Shown piece by piece: positions 8,816 through 17,567 of a DNA stretch of 64,000 nucleotides. Position numbers and translations under genes: made by a program. The number at the start of each line of letters is the position of its first letter. The stretch's first letter is position 1. Origin of the DNA: Pseudoalteromonas distincta (GTDB lineage Bacteria > Pseudomonadota > Gammaproteobacteria > Enterobacterales > Alteromonadaceae); contig NZ_JWIG01000021.1 in the NCBI RefSeq assembly GCF_000814675.1, positions 216,433 through 280,432 of the forward strand, in the 5' to 3' direction. The notes beneath the pieces are model-generated. The model saw only the letters and a program-made list of their open reading frames with translations. It did no database searches and had not been told where the DNA came from.

Positions 8816-9938
8816 TGGCTTCTCCTTGCAGTTTGAAACCATAGTTATTTAATAAATGTTCAAGTAGAAACTTAACAATCTGCTTCTCAGGTTCGGTAGG
8901 TTCTGCAACTTCTTCGTTTGATAATGAACGATGACTATAAAAGTGCATCACTCGTTTGGCGTATAGCTCGCGGCTTTCGGGTAATAACGCTGTCCAATCT
9001 GCGTACCCCAAAAATGCTGCGACTTTCTCATAAAGGTTGCGCAGCAAATTGAAGTGGAAACGCTGTATTTCATTGTTCGTAATAGCTTGTTCAATCAATT
9101 GCTTGATATACAAGTGATATGAAAAACTGGTATTCGCGCCACCTTTTTTTTCTTTTAGATCAAAGGTCCCATCTTCAAATCGTTGCAATAAGTAACAAAT
9201 TTTCGCATTAAGCTCATTGTGTAACACATTGTAAAATAGTGGATTATGTGTCGATATGATAAATTTAAGCTTCTCAGATTTGCTTAACTTGATTAGTTCC
9301 GCCAAATTAACTGCAAGTTCAATTAAATGGTTTTCATCTAATGAGCTGACGGGGTCATCAATGAACACATATTCTAGCTGATTGAAGCTCTCATCATCCT
9401 CTTCATCAGGGTTATTCATGACCCTAACAACTTGCTCTAGAAGCCCATGAAAAATACTCCAGACAAAGTTACTTTCTTCGCCCTTAGATATTTTTACATT
9501 CTGTGCCCTTTCAGCATTTCCTCGCTCAAATGAAAACGTTACTTGAGTAAAGTCTTCATTAAAGTGAGGCGTCAACTTATCGTTGCTATAACGCTGAAAC
9601 AACCTGGTGATGTTAGCCTCTTGACCTTGTACTTTTAATATCCAATCGATAAACGTATTGGGTTGGATTTTTAACTTAGGTTCTGCATCTGCATCTAAGT
9701 CGTTATCCCAGTAAAACAAGTCTTCTGTAAACGCGTTGTAATATAAAATCTTGTGGCGCGACAGAGGCGCTTGCTCTGCATCAATAAGCGCATCTTGCCC
9801 ATCGTCTTTCGGCGCAATGATCTCTTTAAATTCACGCGACAAACGCGTTTTACCTGTGCCGTTAAAGGCATAGATCAACTGCACCTTTTTGTCGGACGCT
9901 TGCAACAACTCTGCTATTTCCGTTAGCGTTTTACTCAT
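8808..9938 (-). CDS. prrC: PrrC anticodon nuclease
   Basis: 376 residues, closely resembling E. coli PrrC (396). PrrC is a latent tRNA anticodon nuclease silenced by a type IC restriction enzyme and released when phage T4 inhibits that enzyme. The N-terminal ABC-type ATPase half has Walker A FNGTGKT (25-31), a signature-like SKGEESN (151-157) and Walker B VFIDDPVSSLD (191-201). The C-terminal half has R300, E304 (LLRNLYEK) and H336 (FYSH). These align with the catalytic R320, E324 and H356 of E. coli PrrC at a constant offset of 20. The offset comes from a missing ~20-residue insert after residue 17. Asp287 of E. coli PrrC, reported to contact the wobble region, aligns with Gly267. Start and stop overlap hsdS and rhuM, implying coupled translation. 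Confidence 0.93.
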   Translation of the reverse strand: MSKTLTEIAELLQASDKKVQLIYAFNGTGKTRLSREFKEIIAPKDDGQDALIDAEQAPLSRHKILYYNAFTEDLFYWDNDLDADAEPKLKIQPNTFIDWILKVQGQEANITRLFQRYSNDKLTPHFNEDFTQVTFSFERGNAERAQNVKISKGEESNFVWSIFHGLLEQVVRVMNNPDEEDDESFNQLEYVFIDDPVSSLDENHLIELAVNLAELIKLSKSEKLKFIISTHNPLFYNVLHNELNAKICYLLQRFEDGTFDLKEKKGGANTSFSYHLYIKQLIEQAITNNEIQRFHFNLLRNLYEKVAAFLGYADWTALLPESRELYAKRVMHFYSHRSLSNEEVAEPTEPEKQIVKFLLEHLLNNYGFKLQGEANA

Positions 9939-11155
9939 TAAGCGGCCTCATCTGAATAAGATTTCGGGAAGCTCAACAACAGGTCACGATAATACTCGTA
10001 TTGCTTTTGACGTAGCTCGATTTCGCGGGGGAGACCTTCGGTGATTGAGTTAGTTAGAGCGTCGAATTTATCGAGGATAGCGACAATGCGCTCTTGCTCC
10101 GTAATTGGAGGGAACGGAAGCTTTAAGTTCTGAAATGTACCCAAGTTTATATTGCTTTGTGCGCTCCCTTGACCTTTTTCTTCTAGCTGCGTTTTGATTG
10201 AGGATAGTAAATATTCAACGTAACTTGAGCTCGTTTCCTCAGGATTTGCAACGAAACCAATAACACTATCAGGAAAACATGCATCAAAGCCCAAAATAGA
10301 TGTTTCTGCAATATTCGCGGCGATAGTGATACATAGTGTGCCTTTAGGCCACAATTTACTCTGCTTTAAACCGAGTTCATTATAAGTTTGGCTGTACTCT
10401 TGAATAGTATGAGTTGCATTTCTGATATCACCCGTTTGAATAAAGGGTATATCACCTCCATACAAACTAGGATCATTTCTAGGTCGATGTTTAGATTTTC
10501 CTCGACCAAAATCTAAAGCGACTTCACCTAACGTCTTCCACTCAACTTCACCCTCTTCAAAACTCAACAACTGGTCGCGGTAGTAGTTGTATTGTTTTTT
10601 CCGCATGTTAAGCTCGGCGGTCAGCTCGGCGGTCAGCTCGGCGGTCATGGCGGTAAATGCGTCCAGAATGCGCACTATTTCAGCTTGTATTGCCAGCGAT
10701 TTTTCTTGGTTATTTGGGCATGGGATGGGTATTTCCAGCCCTTTTAAACTACCAGCATTCAGTGCGGGTATGCCATCAAATGTGCACAGCGATTGAATAG
10801 CAGATTGCATTTGATGTAAGAGGTGATAAAGATATCTTACTTCAAGGTTCGCACTATCTTTGATAGTTACAGAATAATTTAGATTCCCTCTAAAATACTT
10901 TCCTTCTTGCCATGTAATTGAACCAACACCGGCCCCTCGGGTAGTTATTCCAATAGGGTCATTGTCAGTATTCCATTTATCGATAAATCCTAAAGGCTCC
11001 TTGCCACTATTTATCACAGGATATTTGCCTGGATTAGTTGATATGGCTTGTTTGCTTACTGCTTGCCCTGTTTTGATTAACGTCACGTCGCCAAGTGCAA
11101 TCCACTCTAAGATTTCTCCATCCAGTAGCTTTTCTAAATAGTTCAAATGACTCAT
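9938..11155 (-). CDS. hsdS: type IC specificity subunit HsdS
   Basis: 405 residues with two target-recognition domains (about 15-150 and 210-350). Each is followed by a conserved helical spacer ([16 protein letters not shown] and [16 protein letters not shown]). The central spacer carries three tandem TAEL repeats (171-182). In EcoR124I and EcoR124II, two versus three TAEL copies change the gap between the half-sites from 6 to 7 bases. Specificity itself cannot be read from the sequence. The start overlaps hsdM by four bases (ATGA) and the stop overlaps the prrC start (TAATG). Confidence 0.96.
   Translation of the reverse strand: MSHLNYLEKLLDGEILEWIALGDVTLIKTGQAVSKQAISTNPGKYPVINSGKEPLGFIDKWNTDNDPIGITTRGAGVGSITWQEGKYFRGNLNYSVTIKDSANLEVRYLYHLLHQMQSAIQSLCTFDGIPALNAGSLKGLEIPIPCPNNQEKSLAIQAEIVRILDAFTAMTAELTAELTAELNMRKKQYNYYRDQLLSFEEGEVEWKTLGEVALDFGRGKSKHRPRNDPSLYGGDIPFIQTGDIRNATHTIQEYSQTYNELGLKQSKLWPKGTLCITIAANIAETSILGFDACFPDSVIGFVANPEETSSSYVEYLLSSIKTQLEEKGQGSAQSNINLGTFQNLKLPFPPITEQERIVAILDKFDALTNSITEGLPREIELRQKQYEYYRDLLLSFPKSYSDEAA
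10611..10646 (-). repeat. three 12-bp repeats encoding TAEL in hsdS
   Basis: Three perfect tandem copies of AGCTCGGCGGTC on the plus strand (10611-10622, 10623-10634, 10635-10646), each encoding TAEL on the minus strand. Slippage or unequal recombination here stays in frame and is the known route for changing spacer length in type IC enzymes. Confidence 0.95.
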
Positions 11156-12717
11156 GCTTCAAGCTCCTCACCTTCAATCTCTGCAACAATGGCGTCAATA
11201 TCACTGCGAAGCGCGTCGATTTTAGCGACGGTGGTTTTAAGTTCGGCATTGAGCTCTGTAATGTCCACTAGCTCGCGGTTGTCTTTCGCTTCCACATAAC
11301 TGCTTACCGAGAGATTGTAGGTATTGCCTGCGATAACATCCAAATCAACCGATTTAGCAAAGTGATCCACATTCTCTTTGCTGGCAAACACTTTCATGAT
11401 GTCTTCAATGTGCTGATTAGTGATAACGTTGGTATTGGTTTCTTTTTTAAAGTAAGCCTCGCCACTGGCGTCAATGAACTGGGTGGTGGTGTCGGTTTTG
11501 TGCTTAGACAGCACCAAAATATTCACGGCAATGGTGGTGCCAAAGAACAGGTTAGGTGCCAGTGAAATAACGGTTTCAACATAGTTGTTATCAACCAAGT
11601 ATTGGCGAATTTTTTGCTCAGCACCGCCGCGGTAAAAAATACCGGGAAAGCAAACAATCGCCGCACGGCCTTTGCTTGACAGGTAACTGAGCGCATGCAG
11701 CACAAAGGCAAAGTCGGCTTTTGATTTAGGCGCTAATACGCCAGCGGGCGCAAAGCGGTCATCGTTGATTAAGGTTGGGTCGTCGCTACCAATCCATTTC
11801 ACCGAATAAGGCGGGTTAGAGACAATCGCATCAAACGGTTTGTCATCCAAAAAGTGCGGTTCGGTTAAAGTGTCACCCAACTGAATATTAAACTTGTCGT
11901 AGTTAATGTTATGTAAAAACATGTTCATACGCGCCAAGTTGTAGGTGGTGTGGTTGAGCTCTTGACCAAAAAAACCATCTTCAATGATATGCGCATCAAA
12001 ATGCTTTTTGGCTTGTAGCAGCAACGAACCAGAACCCGCCGCAGGATCATAGATTTTATTCACACTGGTTTGGCCATGCATGGCGAGCTGCGCGATCAGT
12101 TTTGAAACGTGCTGAGGCGTAAAAAATTCGCCACCTGATTTACCCGCATTGGCAGCATAGTTTGAAATAAGGAACTCGTAAGCATCACCAAACAGATCGT
12201 TTTCGTTGTCTTCAAATTGAGTGATGTTAAGTCCAGCTACGCCTTTTAATACCGCAGCAAGGCGTTTGTTTTTTGCCTCTACCGTATTACCCAGACGATT
12301 ACTGGTGGTATCAAAATCCGCAAACAAGCCTTTGATGTCTTTTTCTGAATCATAGCCGTTGGCTGAGTTTTCGATTGCAGCAAAAATAGCGGCCAAATCA
12401 GTATTTAAATTTTCGTTCTTGTGTGCGTTGGCCGCCACATTGCTAAACAGCTGGCTAGGGTAAAGAAAATAGCCTTTGGTTTTAATGGCATCTTCTTTTG
12501 CAAACTTGATGTTTTCATCATCATCAGACATCGCCGCATAATTAACACTTTCATCACCGCCTGTGATGTAACTAACAAAGTTTTCACTGATAAAACGATA
12601 GAATAAAGTACCCAAAACGTACTGCTTGAAATCCCAACCATCTACTGAACCTCGCACATCGTTAGCAATAGCCCATATTTGTCGTTGAAGCTCAGCACGT
12701 TGTTGGTTACTTGTCAT
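11152..12717 (-). CDS. hsdM: type IC DNA methyltransferase subunit HsdM
   Basis: 521 residues, the length of EcoR124I HsdM (520). It is an adenine-N6 methyltransferase subunit. An N-terminal helical domain (1-160) is followed by the SAM-binding motif [11 protein letters not shown] near residue 224 and the catalytic NPPYSVKW near 300. A C-terminal coiled-coil segment contacts HsdS. It is the first gene of the minus-strand operon hsdM-hsdS-prrC-rhuM-hsdR. The intergenic region upstream carries a 17-bp perfect inverted repeat (12766-12807) that could influence its expression. Confidence 0.97.
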   Translation of the reverse strand: MTSNQQRAELQRQIWAIANDVRGSVDGWDFKQYVLGTLFYRFISENFVSYITGGDESVNYAAMSDDDENIKFAKEDAIKTKGYFLYPSQLFSNVAANAHKNENLNTDLAAIFAAIENSANGYDSEKDIKGLFADFDTTSNRLGNTVEAKNKRLAAVLKGVAGLNITQFEDNENDLFGDAYEFLISNYAANAGKSGGEFFTPQHVSKLIAQLAMHGQTSVNKIYDPAAGSGSLLLQAKKHFDAHIIEDGFFGQELNHTTYNLARMNMFLHNINYDKFNIQLGDTLTEPHFLDDKPFDAIVSNPPYSVKWIGSDDPTLINDDRFAPAGVLAPKSKADFAFVLHALSYLSSKGRAAIVCFPGIFYRGGAEQKIRQYLVDNNYVETVISLAPNLFFGTTIAVNILVLSKHKTDTTTQFIDASGEAYFKKETNTNVITNQHIEDIMKVFASKENVDHFAKSVDLDVIAGNTYNLSVSSYVEAKDNRELVDITELNAELKTTVAKIDALRSDIDAIVAEIEGEELEA

Positions 12718-12765
12718 TTCTTTATTCCCGTAAAGTACGTTATTTAATATTAAGCCGCATATTCT

Positions 12766-12807
12766 AGTAAGTGAGATAAAGCTCGTATTGGCTTTATCTC
12801 ACTTACT
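12766..12807. repeat. 17-bp perfect inverted repeat upstream of hsdM
   Basis: AGTAAGTGAGATAAAGC (12766-12782) and its exact reverse complement (12791-12807) around an 8-base loop. It lies between hsdM (start 12717) and alpA (stop 12883). There is no T tract on either side, so it is not a classic terminator. It could be an operator or an RNA hairpin in the hsdM leader or the alpA 3' end. Confidence 0.75.
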
Positions 12808-12882
12808 TATCATCCAAATAATACTACCACAAATTCTATATTATCAATCTGCTGCTTCACTTTATAAATAGTTTTACTATCC

Positions 12883-13065
12883 TTACGCTTCCCTTTCACC
12901 AATTCTGTCCATTATCCAATCATCTACTTCTGATTCAAGCCAGGCTACAGATTTTGCACCTAACGATACTTGCTTAGGAAATGTGCCTTTAGTCATAAAC
13001 TCATAAATTGTTGAGCGGCCAAGTGATGTTTTTTCGATTACTTCTTTTAATTTGATTAAACGCAT
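12883..13065 (-). CDS. alpA: AlpA family transcriptional regulator / excisionase-like
   Basis: 60 residues of the AlpA family: short winged-helix DNA-binding proteins that activate integrase or excision genes in P4-type elements. The helix-turn-helix is SLGRSTIYEFMTKGTFPKQVSLG, followed by VAWLESEVDDWI, the typical family ending. It is divergent from radC, with an imperfect inverted repeat between them (13081-13098). It probably controls the recombination or mobility functions of the island. Confidence 0.9.
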   Translation of the reverse strand: MRLIKLKEVIEKTSLGRSTIYEFMTKGTFPKQVSLGAKSVAWLESEVDDWIMDRIGEREA

Positions 13066-13080
13066 GAAATTTCTCCGGTT

Positions 13081-13098
13081 GGTTATTAGTTCATAACC
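13081..13098. promoter_or_regulatory. inverted repeat in the alpA-radC intergenic region
   Basis: GGTTAT-TAGTTC-ATAACC, flanked on each side by CCGG a few bases out. It lies 16-33 bp upstream of the alpA start in the divergent promoter region. A regulator such as AlpA itself might bind it, but that is only an inference. Confidence 0.4.
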
Positions 13099-13189
13099 TT
13101 TCCGGGGTTAGTATTTTTTTATGCCCTCAAACAAAAAACTTACACATATACATCACTAACTTGCATGAACCACTTAAGAGGAATTTACA

Positions 13190-13663
13190 ATGCAAGGTCA
13201 ACAGTCGTTATATGAATTTAAACACCCCGTAAATGATGAGCAAATACTTGAAGCTGCTGCATACATAATCGCTAAGAAGCAGTTTAGAGATGGCGTTTTA
13301 AATAGCCCTAATGATTGCGAAGAGTACTTAAAACATAAACTCGCAATACATGAACATGAAGTATTTGCCGTCCTGTTTTTAGATAGCCAGAACCGCATAC
13401 TGGAGTTTAAAGAGCTATTTAGAGGCACTATTAACGCTGCTAGCGTTTATCCTAGAGAAGTTGTTAAAGAGGTGCTGGAGCTTAATGCTGCATCCGTTAT
13501 ATTGGCGCATAACCACCCTTCAGGCATTACTACCCCATCTCAAGCGGACAAGCTGATTACTACCAAATTACAGCAAGCTTTAAACCTAATTGATGTATCT
13601 GTGCTTGATCACATCATCATTGGCGAAAGCACGTATTCATTTGCTGAACATGGATTAATTTAA
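13190..13663 (+). CDS. radC: RadC/YeeS-like JAB domain protein
   Basis: 157 residues: a JAB/MPN metalloprotease-fold domain of the RadC family, without the N-terminal helix-hairpin-helix part of chromosomal RadC. The metal-binding signature is HNHPSGITTPSQAD (about 107-120), with an upstream glutamate in the FKELFRGT region. Mobile-element copies of this size (YeeS type) are common in genomic islands. Despite the name, a repair role is not established. A GAGGAATTTACA ribosome binding site precedes the ATG. It starts a plus-strand run with the DUF2787 and recombinase genes. Confidence 0.9.
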   Translation: MQGQQSLYEFKHPVNDEQILEAAAYIIAKKQFRDGVLNSPNDCEEYLKHKLAIHEHEVFAVLFLDSQNRILEFKELFRGTINAASVYPREVVKEVLELNAASVILAHNHPSGITTPSQADKLITTKLQQALNLIDVSVLDHIIIGESTYSFAEHGLI

Positions 13664-13675
13664 AAGGGATTAGAT

Positions 13676-14095
13676 ATGGCGTTAAAAATAGAGCAAGTAT
13701 CAGGCTTAAAAGTGCCTGACTCTTTTATTAGTGTGATTGTAAGTGCAATTACTAATCGAAGTGATTTTGTAGGGGAAGCCAAGGCGGTGACGCTTAACTT
13801 TAGAGATCCAGATTACAGCCCTGAAGCTGGAGGCTTTCACTCTGTAGAGGTTAAGTTAGAAAAGCAGGCCACCAGCTGGCAGCTTGTTTATATTACTGAC
13901 TTTTCGTATCAGGGCCGTTATACCCCTGAACTGATAAAAGAAATTGATGTGTGCTTTAGCATTAAGCAGGTTTATCACTTTTTAGCTGGTTGGTTGAATG
14001 CTAGGGAAGGTGAAGAGTTGTTAGCCTTGTTTATTTCAAACTTTGTTGAGTACTACAACACAGGTTGTTATCAGGTTATGGTTACAACTGAATAA
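13676..14095 (+). CDS. DUF2787 family protein
   Basis: 139 residues of the DUF2787 family, found almost only in genomic islands of marine gammaproteobacteria. The family features seen are VKLEKQATSWQLVYITDFSY in the middle and a cysteine-containing segment near the C-terminus. The function is unknown. It begins 12 bases after radC with a GGGATTAG ribosome binding site, so the two are co-transcribed. The next gene, a short tyrosine recombinase, follows 12 bases after its stop. Confidence 0.85.
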   Translation: MALKIEQVSGLKVPDSFISVIVSAITNRSDFVGEAKAVTLNFRDPDYSPEAGGFHSVEVKLEKQATSWQLVYITDFSYQGRYTPELIKEIDVCFSIKQVYHFLAGWLNAREGEELLALFISNFVEYYNTGCYQVMVTTE

Positions 14096-14107
14096 AGGGA
14101 GGTTTTT

Positions 14108-14668
14108 ATGGCTGAAGTACAAGCAGTTAAAAATCTTGATACAGTAAGGCTCGTTAGCTATTTACTAGAAAAGCGCTGCTCAAGGCAAATGAGTCAAATA
14201 TGGAATATTGGCTTAAATCTCGCGCTTAGAATATCTGACTTACTTGCAGTGAAGTTCACTGACATAAACAACGATAGGTTAATTATTTACGAGTCAAAGA
14301 CCTCGAAATTAGCTGAAATAAAGCTAAATGATAAGGCGCTTACCTTAATCAACGAAATTAAGCTTACTCATCCACACCACATCTACTTATTTCAATCATA
14401 CCGAAATCAACAAGCAATTAACTCAAAGCCTAAACCACTATCGCGTAGAGCGGTTACTAAAGCATTTGCGCTAGTTGGTGAAGAACTAAATATTCATTTA
14501 GGTACTCACTCAATGCGTAAAACACGCGGTTATCACTTGTATCAGAAAACCCACGACATCGCCCGAGTAATGAAAATGCTTCGCCATAGCTCCGAAGCAA
14601 CAACACTTCGTTATATAGGCATAACACAGGAGGAAATAGACAAAGACTTTGAAGAACTAGAGCTATAA
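14108..14668 (+). CDS. short tyrosine recombinase
   Basis: 186 residues consisting only of the catalytic domain of a tyrosine recombinase. All catalytic residues are present: R41 (ALRISDLL), K64, H134-x-x-R137 (HSMRKTR), H160 and the nucleophile Y169 (LRHSSEATTLRYI). There is no N-terminal arm-binding domain, so it resembles XerC-like stand-alone integrases found beside DUF2787 and RadC. It may resolve or rearrange DNA rather than integrate this island, a role better suited to the P4-type integrase at 19330-20529. It is the third gene of the run from radC. Confidence 0.9.
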   Translation: MAEVQAVKNLDTVRLVSYLLEKRCSRQMSQIWNIGLNLALRISDLLAVKFTDINNDRLIIYESKTSKLAEIKLNDKALTLINEIKLTHPHHIYLFQSYRNQQAINSKPKPLSRRAVTKAFALVGEELNIHLGTHSMRKTRGYHLYQKTHDIARVMKMLRHSSEATTLRYIGITQEEIDKDFEELEL

Positions 14669-14721
14669 CCCTTATTAGCGTCATTCTGGCGCTTGTTTTA
14701 CTTAACTAAAAGGAAGGTATT

Positions 14722-14961
14722 ATGTCTTTAGATAAAGCTGTTTCGTGCGGCTTGGTTGGTAATGAGCTATCTAAACAGATAACTGGCAGTATTGATGCTA
14801 GCGTAAGCAGAACAGCTGTGGCTATAGGCTCCGGTGCAGCCGCTGGAGCGCTTACATCTGGCGCAATAGTAATTGGTGCAGGCGTTGCCTCTGCGCCTGT
14901 TACAATCCCTTTGGCGGTAGCTGGTGGATTAGTTGCTGGCATTGCTAGTTTGTTTGATTAG
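14722..14961 (+). CDS. small glycine-zipper hydrophobic peptide
   Basis: 79 residues, not recognised. A short polar N-terminus (about 1-30) is followed by ~45 residues rich in glycine and alanine (GSGAAAGALTSGAIVIGAG, then VAGGLVAGIAS) with GxxxG-type spacing. This pattern occurs in membrane-inserting peptides and bacteriocin-like proteins. It has a strong AAGGAAGG ribosome binding site. A good terminator (14970-14994) directly follows, suggesting its own transcript or the end of the radC run. Possible roles: membrane toxin, holin-like protein or structural peptide. Confidence 0.65.
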   Translation: MSLDKAVSCGLVGNELSKQITGSIDASVSRTAVAIGSGAAAGALTSGAIVIGAGVASAPVTIPLAVAGGLVAGIASLFD

Positions 14962-14969
14962 TTAAATAC

Positions 14970-14994
14970 GAGTGCTCAATATGAGCACTCTTTT
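14970..14994 (+). terminator. terminator after the glycine-zipper gene
   Basis: GAGTGCTCA-ATA-TGAGCACTC followed by TTTT: a perfect 9-bp stem with a 3-base loop, 9 bases after the stop at 14961. Confidence 0.9.
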
Positions 14995-15023
14995 AAAGTG
15001 TGATAACACCATTTATTTTTTAG

Positions 15024-15072
15024 GTTCTCATAATGGTATTATGAGAACTTGCCACCCCTTATATACTAAGGG
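15024..15072. repeat. two adjacent inverted repeats
   Basis: GTTCTCATAA (15024-15033) with TTATGAGAAC (15039-15048), then CCCTTA (15056-15061) with TAAGGG (15067-15072). Both are perfect stems in the space between the glycine-zipper gene and the convergent Gp2-like gene. They could be a terminator pair, a recombination site or part of a replication origin. No function is shown. Confidence 0.5.
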
Positions 15073-15135
15073 TTTAAGCATATTTAGCTAGTTGAAGGTC
15101 TCAAAACACTGTTAAGTAGCTTAATGGGAAGTTGA

Positions 15136-15807
15136 TTACCTTCTGCTGCAACCAAAGTAATTATCTTTACTACCAAAAGCTTTTGTATCAACTTTTGCAA
15201 AATAACTAACTCTAAAGAATAGCTGTTCAAAATCCTCTGCAAAGTTTTCACTGTTCCTATTAAGCCTGTATGTATGATTATCAGGAAATTCTAAACACTT
15301 ACCCGCATCATAGGTTTCAATCCCTATAGACTTGGCCCAGGCCCTTATTATACGAGAAGCCATATTATCACCATTACCTTGATAATTACCTAAACCATAA
15401 TAAGTGTCTTTATTCAGAAAAATCGCAACATGATAATGGGGCATGCAAGAGCTATCTTGCTCTTTAACCCATATGTATCTCAAACTACTATGGTGAGCAT
15501 TACCGTTTCTTTTAATTTTATCTTTAATGTCACGCTTTATTTCTAGATCAAAATTCTTAAAAAAGCTTGATATATGTGATGTTTTTAAGCTTGCAACTTG
15601 ATCAATAATCCCAAAGCTAACTGGAAATCTTAAATCGAACCTAATAGCTAAAGTCCTAGGGTGCTCATTCAGGCTTTGAGTTAGAACCTGCTCAATAGAT
15701 ATTAAATAATTTTGTATCAAATCGCCCTTATTCCATACAGGAATATTTTTGTAGAAACCCCGTTTATTTATCACTAAGTTCCTATTAACTGGATGACGTA
15801 TATTCAT
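15136..15807 (-). CDS. inovirus Gp2-like (YagK/YfjJ) replication-type protein
   Basis: 223 residues resembling the YagK/YfjJ C-terminal domain, also called inovirus-type Gp2, common in genomic islands. The segment MPHYHVAIFLN has an HxH-type pair typical of HUH endonuclease folds. There is an upstream RFDLRFP strand and a downstream YFAKVD segment with one possible catalytic tyrosine. HUH proteins nick DNA to start rolling-circle replication. Whether this copy is active is unknown. It is convergent with the preceding run and divergent from the 432-residue gene at 16269. Confidence 0.75.
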   Translation of the reverse strand: MNIRHPVNRNLVINKRGFYKNIPVWNKGDLIQNYLISIEQVLTQSLNEHPRTLAIRFDLRFPVSFGIIDQVASLKTSHISSFFKNFDLEIKRDIKDKIKRNGNAHHSSLRYIWVKEQDSSCMPHYHVAIFLNKDTYYGLGNYQGNGDNMASRIIRAWAKSIGIETYDAGKCLEFPDNHTYRLNRNSENFAEDFEQLFFRVSYFAKVDTKAFGSKDNYFGCSRR

Positions 15808-16268
15808 TATTTTCCTCTTGATTTTAGTTAGTCACATAAGAGGTGTCTCCTTAGTAATTATTTATCCATTATTGCTTTATATGTTTGACAAGGTAGTGCT
15901 GTGTATATATTACCTATACAGAAAAACAACCCATCAGATTTGTGTGGTATGAATCAAAAAACCATAGGCTGTTGAGTTGAATTTAACAGAAAGAAAAAAG
16001 AGAAAAGTAGTACCGATGTGGGATCAATTCATCTGCCTACAAAGCTTAATATTTGCTTTTTCAAAACTAGCATGCGATAGATCATAAAATAAAAACTAAG
16101 AAAATAAACACCAAAACATCTCTTACCCCAGTAAAAATAAGATCATACAAAGCATTTTAGTTACGTTTTTTTTACTATATATAGCTTTATTCTTTATGAA
16201 TAAATCACTTATAAATTACGCTTTAGTTATGCTATAAATGAACTTCACTTGATAAGGAATTACAAAAA
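15808..16268. other. 461-bp intergenic region
   Basis: Divergent promoter region between the Gp2-like gene and the 432-residue gene. I see no open reading frame. It contains a 7-bp stem with one G-U pair (CTGTGTA/TATACAG, ends near 15899 and 15922) and a CTGTT/AACAG stem near 15970-15990. A retron RNA could lie here, but I find no clear flanking a1/a2 repeat. Confidence 0.4.
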
Positions 16269-17567
16269 ATGTCATGGCTAGACACATTCAAAAATGATGA
16301 AAGATCACTGTATTGGTTAGTTGAATATATTCATCACACTGAGTTGTTTCAGGTAAGTCAACCCCCTAAAAACATTAAAGAAGCTCGCTATATTATTCAG
16401 TGTTGGGAAAATGAATCCATTAATGAAACAGGGTGGCGTCTCAAGTATGAATTGAGAAAGTTAATGAAGAGTTACTTTGCAAATATGCTACCTATTGAGA
16501 GTTTCAATTGGCTGTCAGATAGTGAGCCAAAACAGTTATGCTGGGTATTTTTTTACTTGAAATTTAACCCTCCTAAACGCTATTACTACGCCCTCCCAAA
16601 TAAGTACTTTCGAGATTTTGCTTGTAACGTTAAAGAGATTTACCCTCTAATCATTAGAATTTTTGATGCTACACTTTGCAGCGAAGGAGTTAAACAAGAC
16701 TACTTACTGACTATGAAGCAAAGCTATTCACAGTTTGTAACAGGTAAAAGCCGACTTCCTTGGTTAGATATAAAAGATGAAGAAACATGTAGCTGGGTTT
16801 GGCGTTATCTAACAGAAAAAATAGATACGGCTATAGAACAAAAGGATACTATAAACTTCATAAAACCTATTGATAATGAGACAATTTATTGGTCTGTTAT
16901 TGCGTTGATAAGTAATTGGAAGTTTTTAAACGGTCACTATTTAGAGCGTTTCGTTGCACCACTAACAAGTATTACTCTAGTTAGTAAATTCTTTTCTAAA
17001 AAGAAAGTTCCTAATCACAATAATACCGTAAATATTACAACGAGAAATGTGCCCTTCCTCGACCTGAACACAGAAAACAACTCTGAGGTCACAAATAAAG
17101 CACCTTTTTTAGAGTTATATTCGCATTATCTAGAATTAAAAAACGAAGGCAAAGCTACTCTTAAAAAAGCCTCATTAGAATCATTGAACTACGATCAATA
17201 TGCACATTACAAAGTTAATCCTTACCCTAATAGCGCAATCATGGGATATGTAGAAAGAAAATATAACGGTATAAGATTTACAATAGGCAGTATAAATATT
17301 TACCCGGACGTGCCACTCCACTCTAACACATTGAAAATAAATAGAGTTTTTGTTAGTTTAAAAAGAGATAAACTTTCAACAACAGATGAATTAACTACCT
17401 CATTATACAACGCACACAAACAAAAAATACTTCGCCAAAAGAATAATAGCTCCTTTGGTTTAACCAAAGCCAACCAGAAGAAACTAGCAAGCTACGCTAA
17501 AAAACTAAATACTACAGAAAAAAAAGCACTGAATAAAATCATTAGCGATTATAAACCTTTATATTAA
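16269..17567 (+). CDS. unrecognised protein upstream of the retron-type RT
   Basis: 432 residues, no family recognised. The N-terminal half is helical and tryptophan-rich (MSWLDTF, CSWVWRYL, IYWSVIALISNWKF). Residues ~245-290 are low-complexity and asparagine-rich, with two related NVPFLDL and KAPFLEL motifs. The C-terminal third has a strand-rich domain (~310-370) and a lysine-rich helical tail (~395-432). There is no signal peptide and no clear membrane segment. An AAGGAATTAC ribosome binding site precedes the ATG. It is followed by a 198-base gap and then the 159-residue/RT pair on the same strand. It may be the effector of that system or an unrelated cargo gene. Confidence 0.65.
   Translation: MSWLDTFKNDERSLYWLVEYIHHTELFQVSQPPKNIKEARYIIQCWENESINETGWRLKYELRKLMKSYFANMLPIESFNWLSDSEPKQLCWVFFYLKFNPPKRYYYALPNKYFRDFACNVKEIYPLIIRIFDATLCSEGVKQDYLLTMKQSYSQFVTGKSRLPWLDIKDEETCSWVWRYLTEKIDTAIEQKDTINFIKPIDNETIYWSVIALISNWKFLNGHYLERFVAPLTSITLVSKFFSKKKVPNHNNTVNITTRNVPFLDLNTENNSEVTNKAPFLELYSHYLELKNEGKATLKKASLESLNYDQYAHYKVNPYPNSAIMGYVERKYNGIRFTIGSINIYPDVPLHSNTLKINRVFVSLKRDKLSTTDELTTSLYNAHKQKILRQKNNSSFGLTKANQKKLASYAKKLNTTEKKALNKIISDYKPLY

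Noticed and set aside
10611..10646. CRISPR-like repeat
   Set aside because: Three in-frame 12-bp coding repeats in hsdS without spacers; they encode TAEL.
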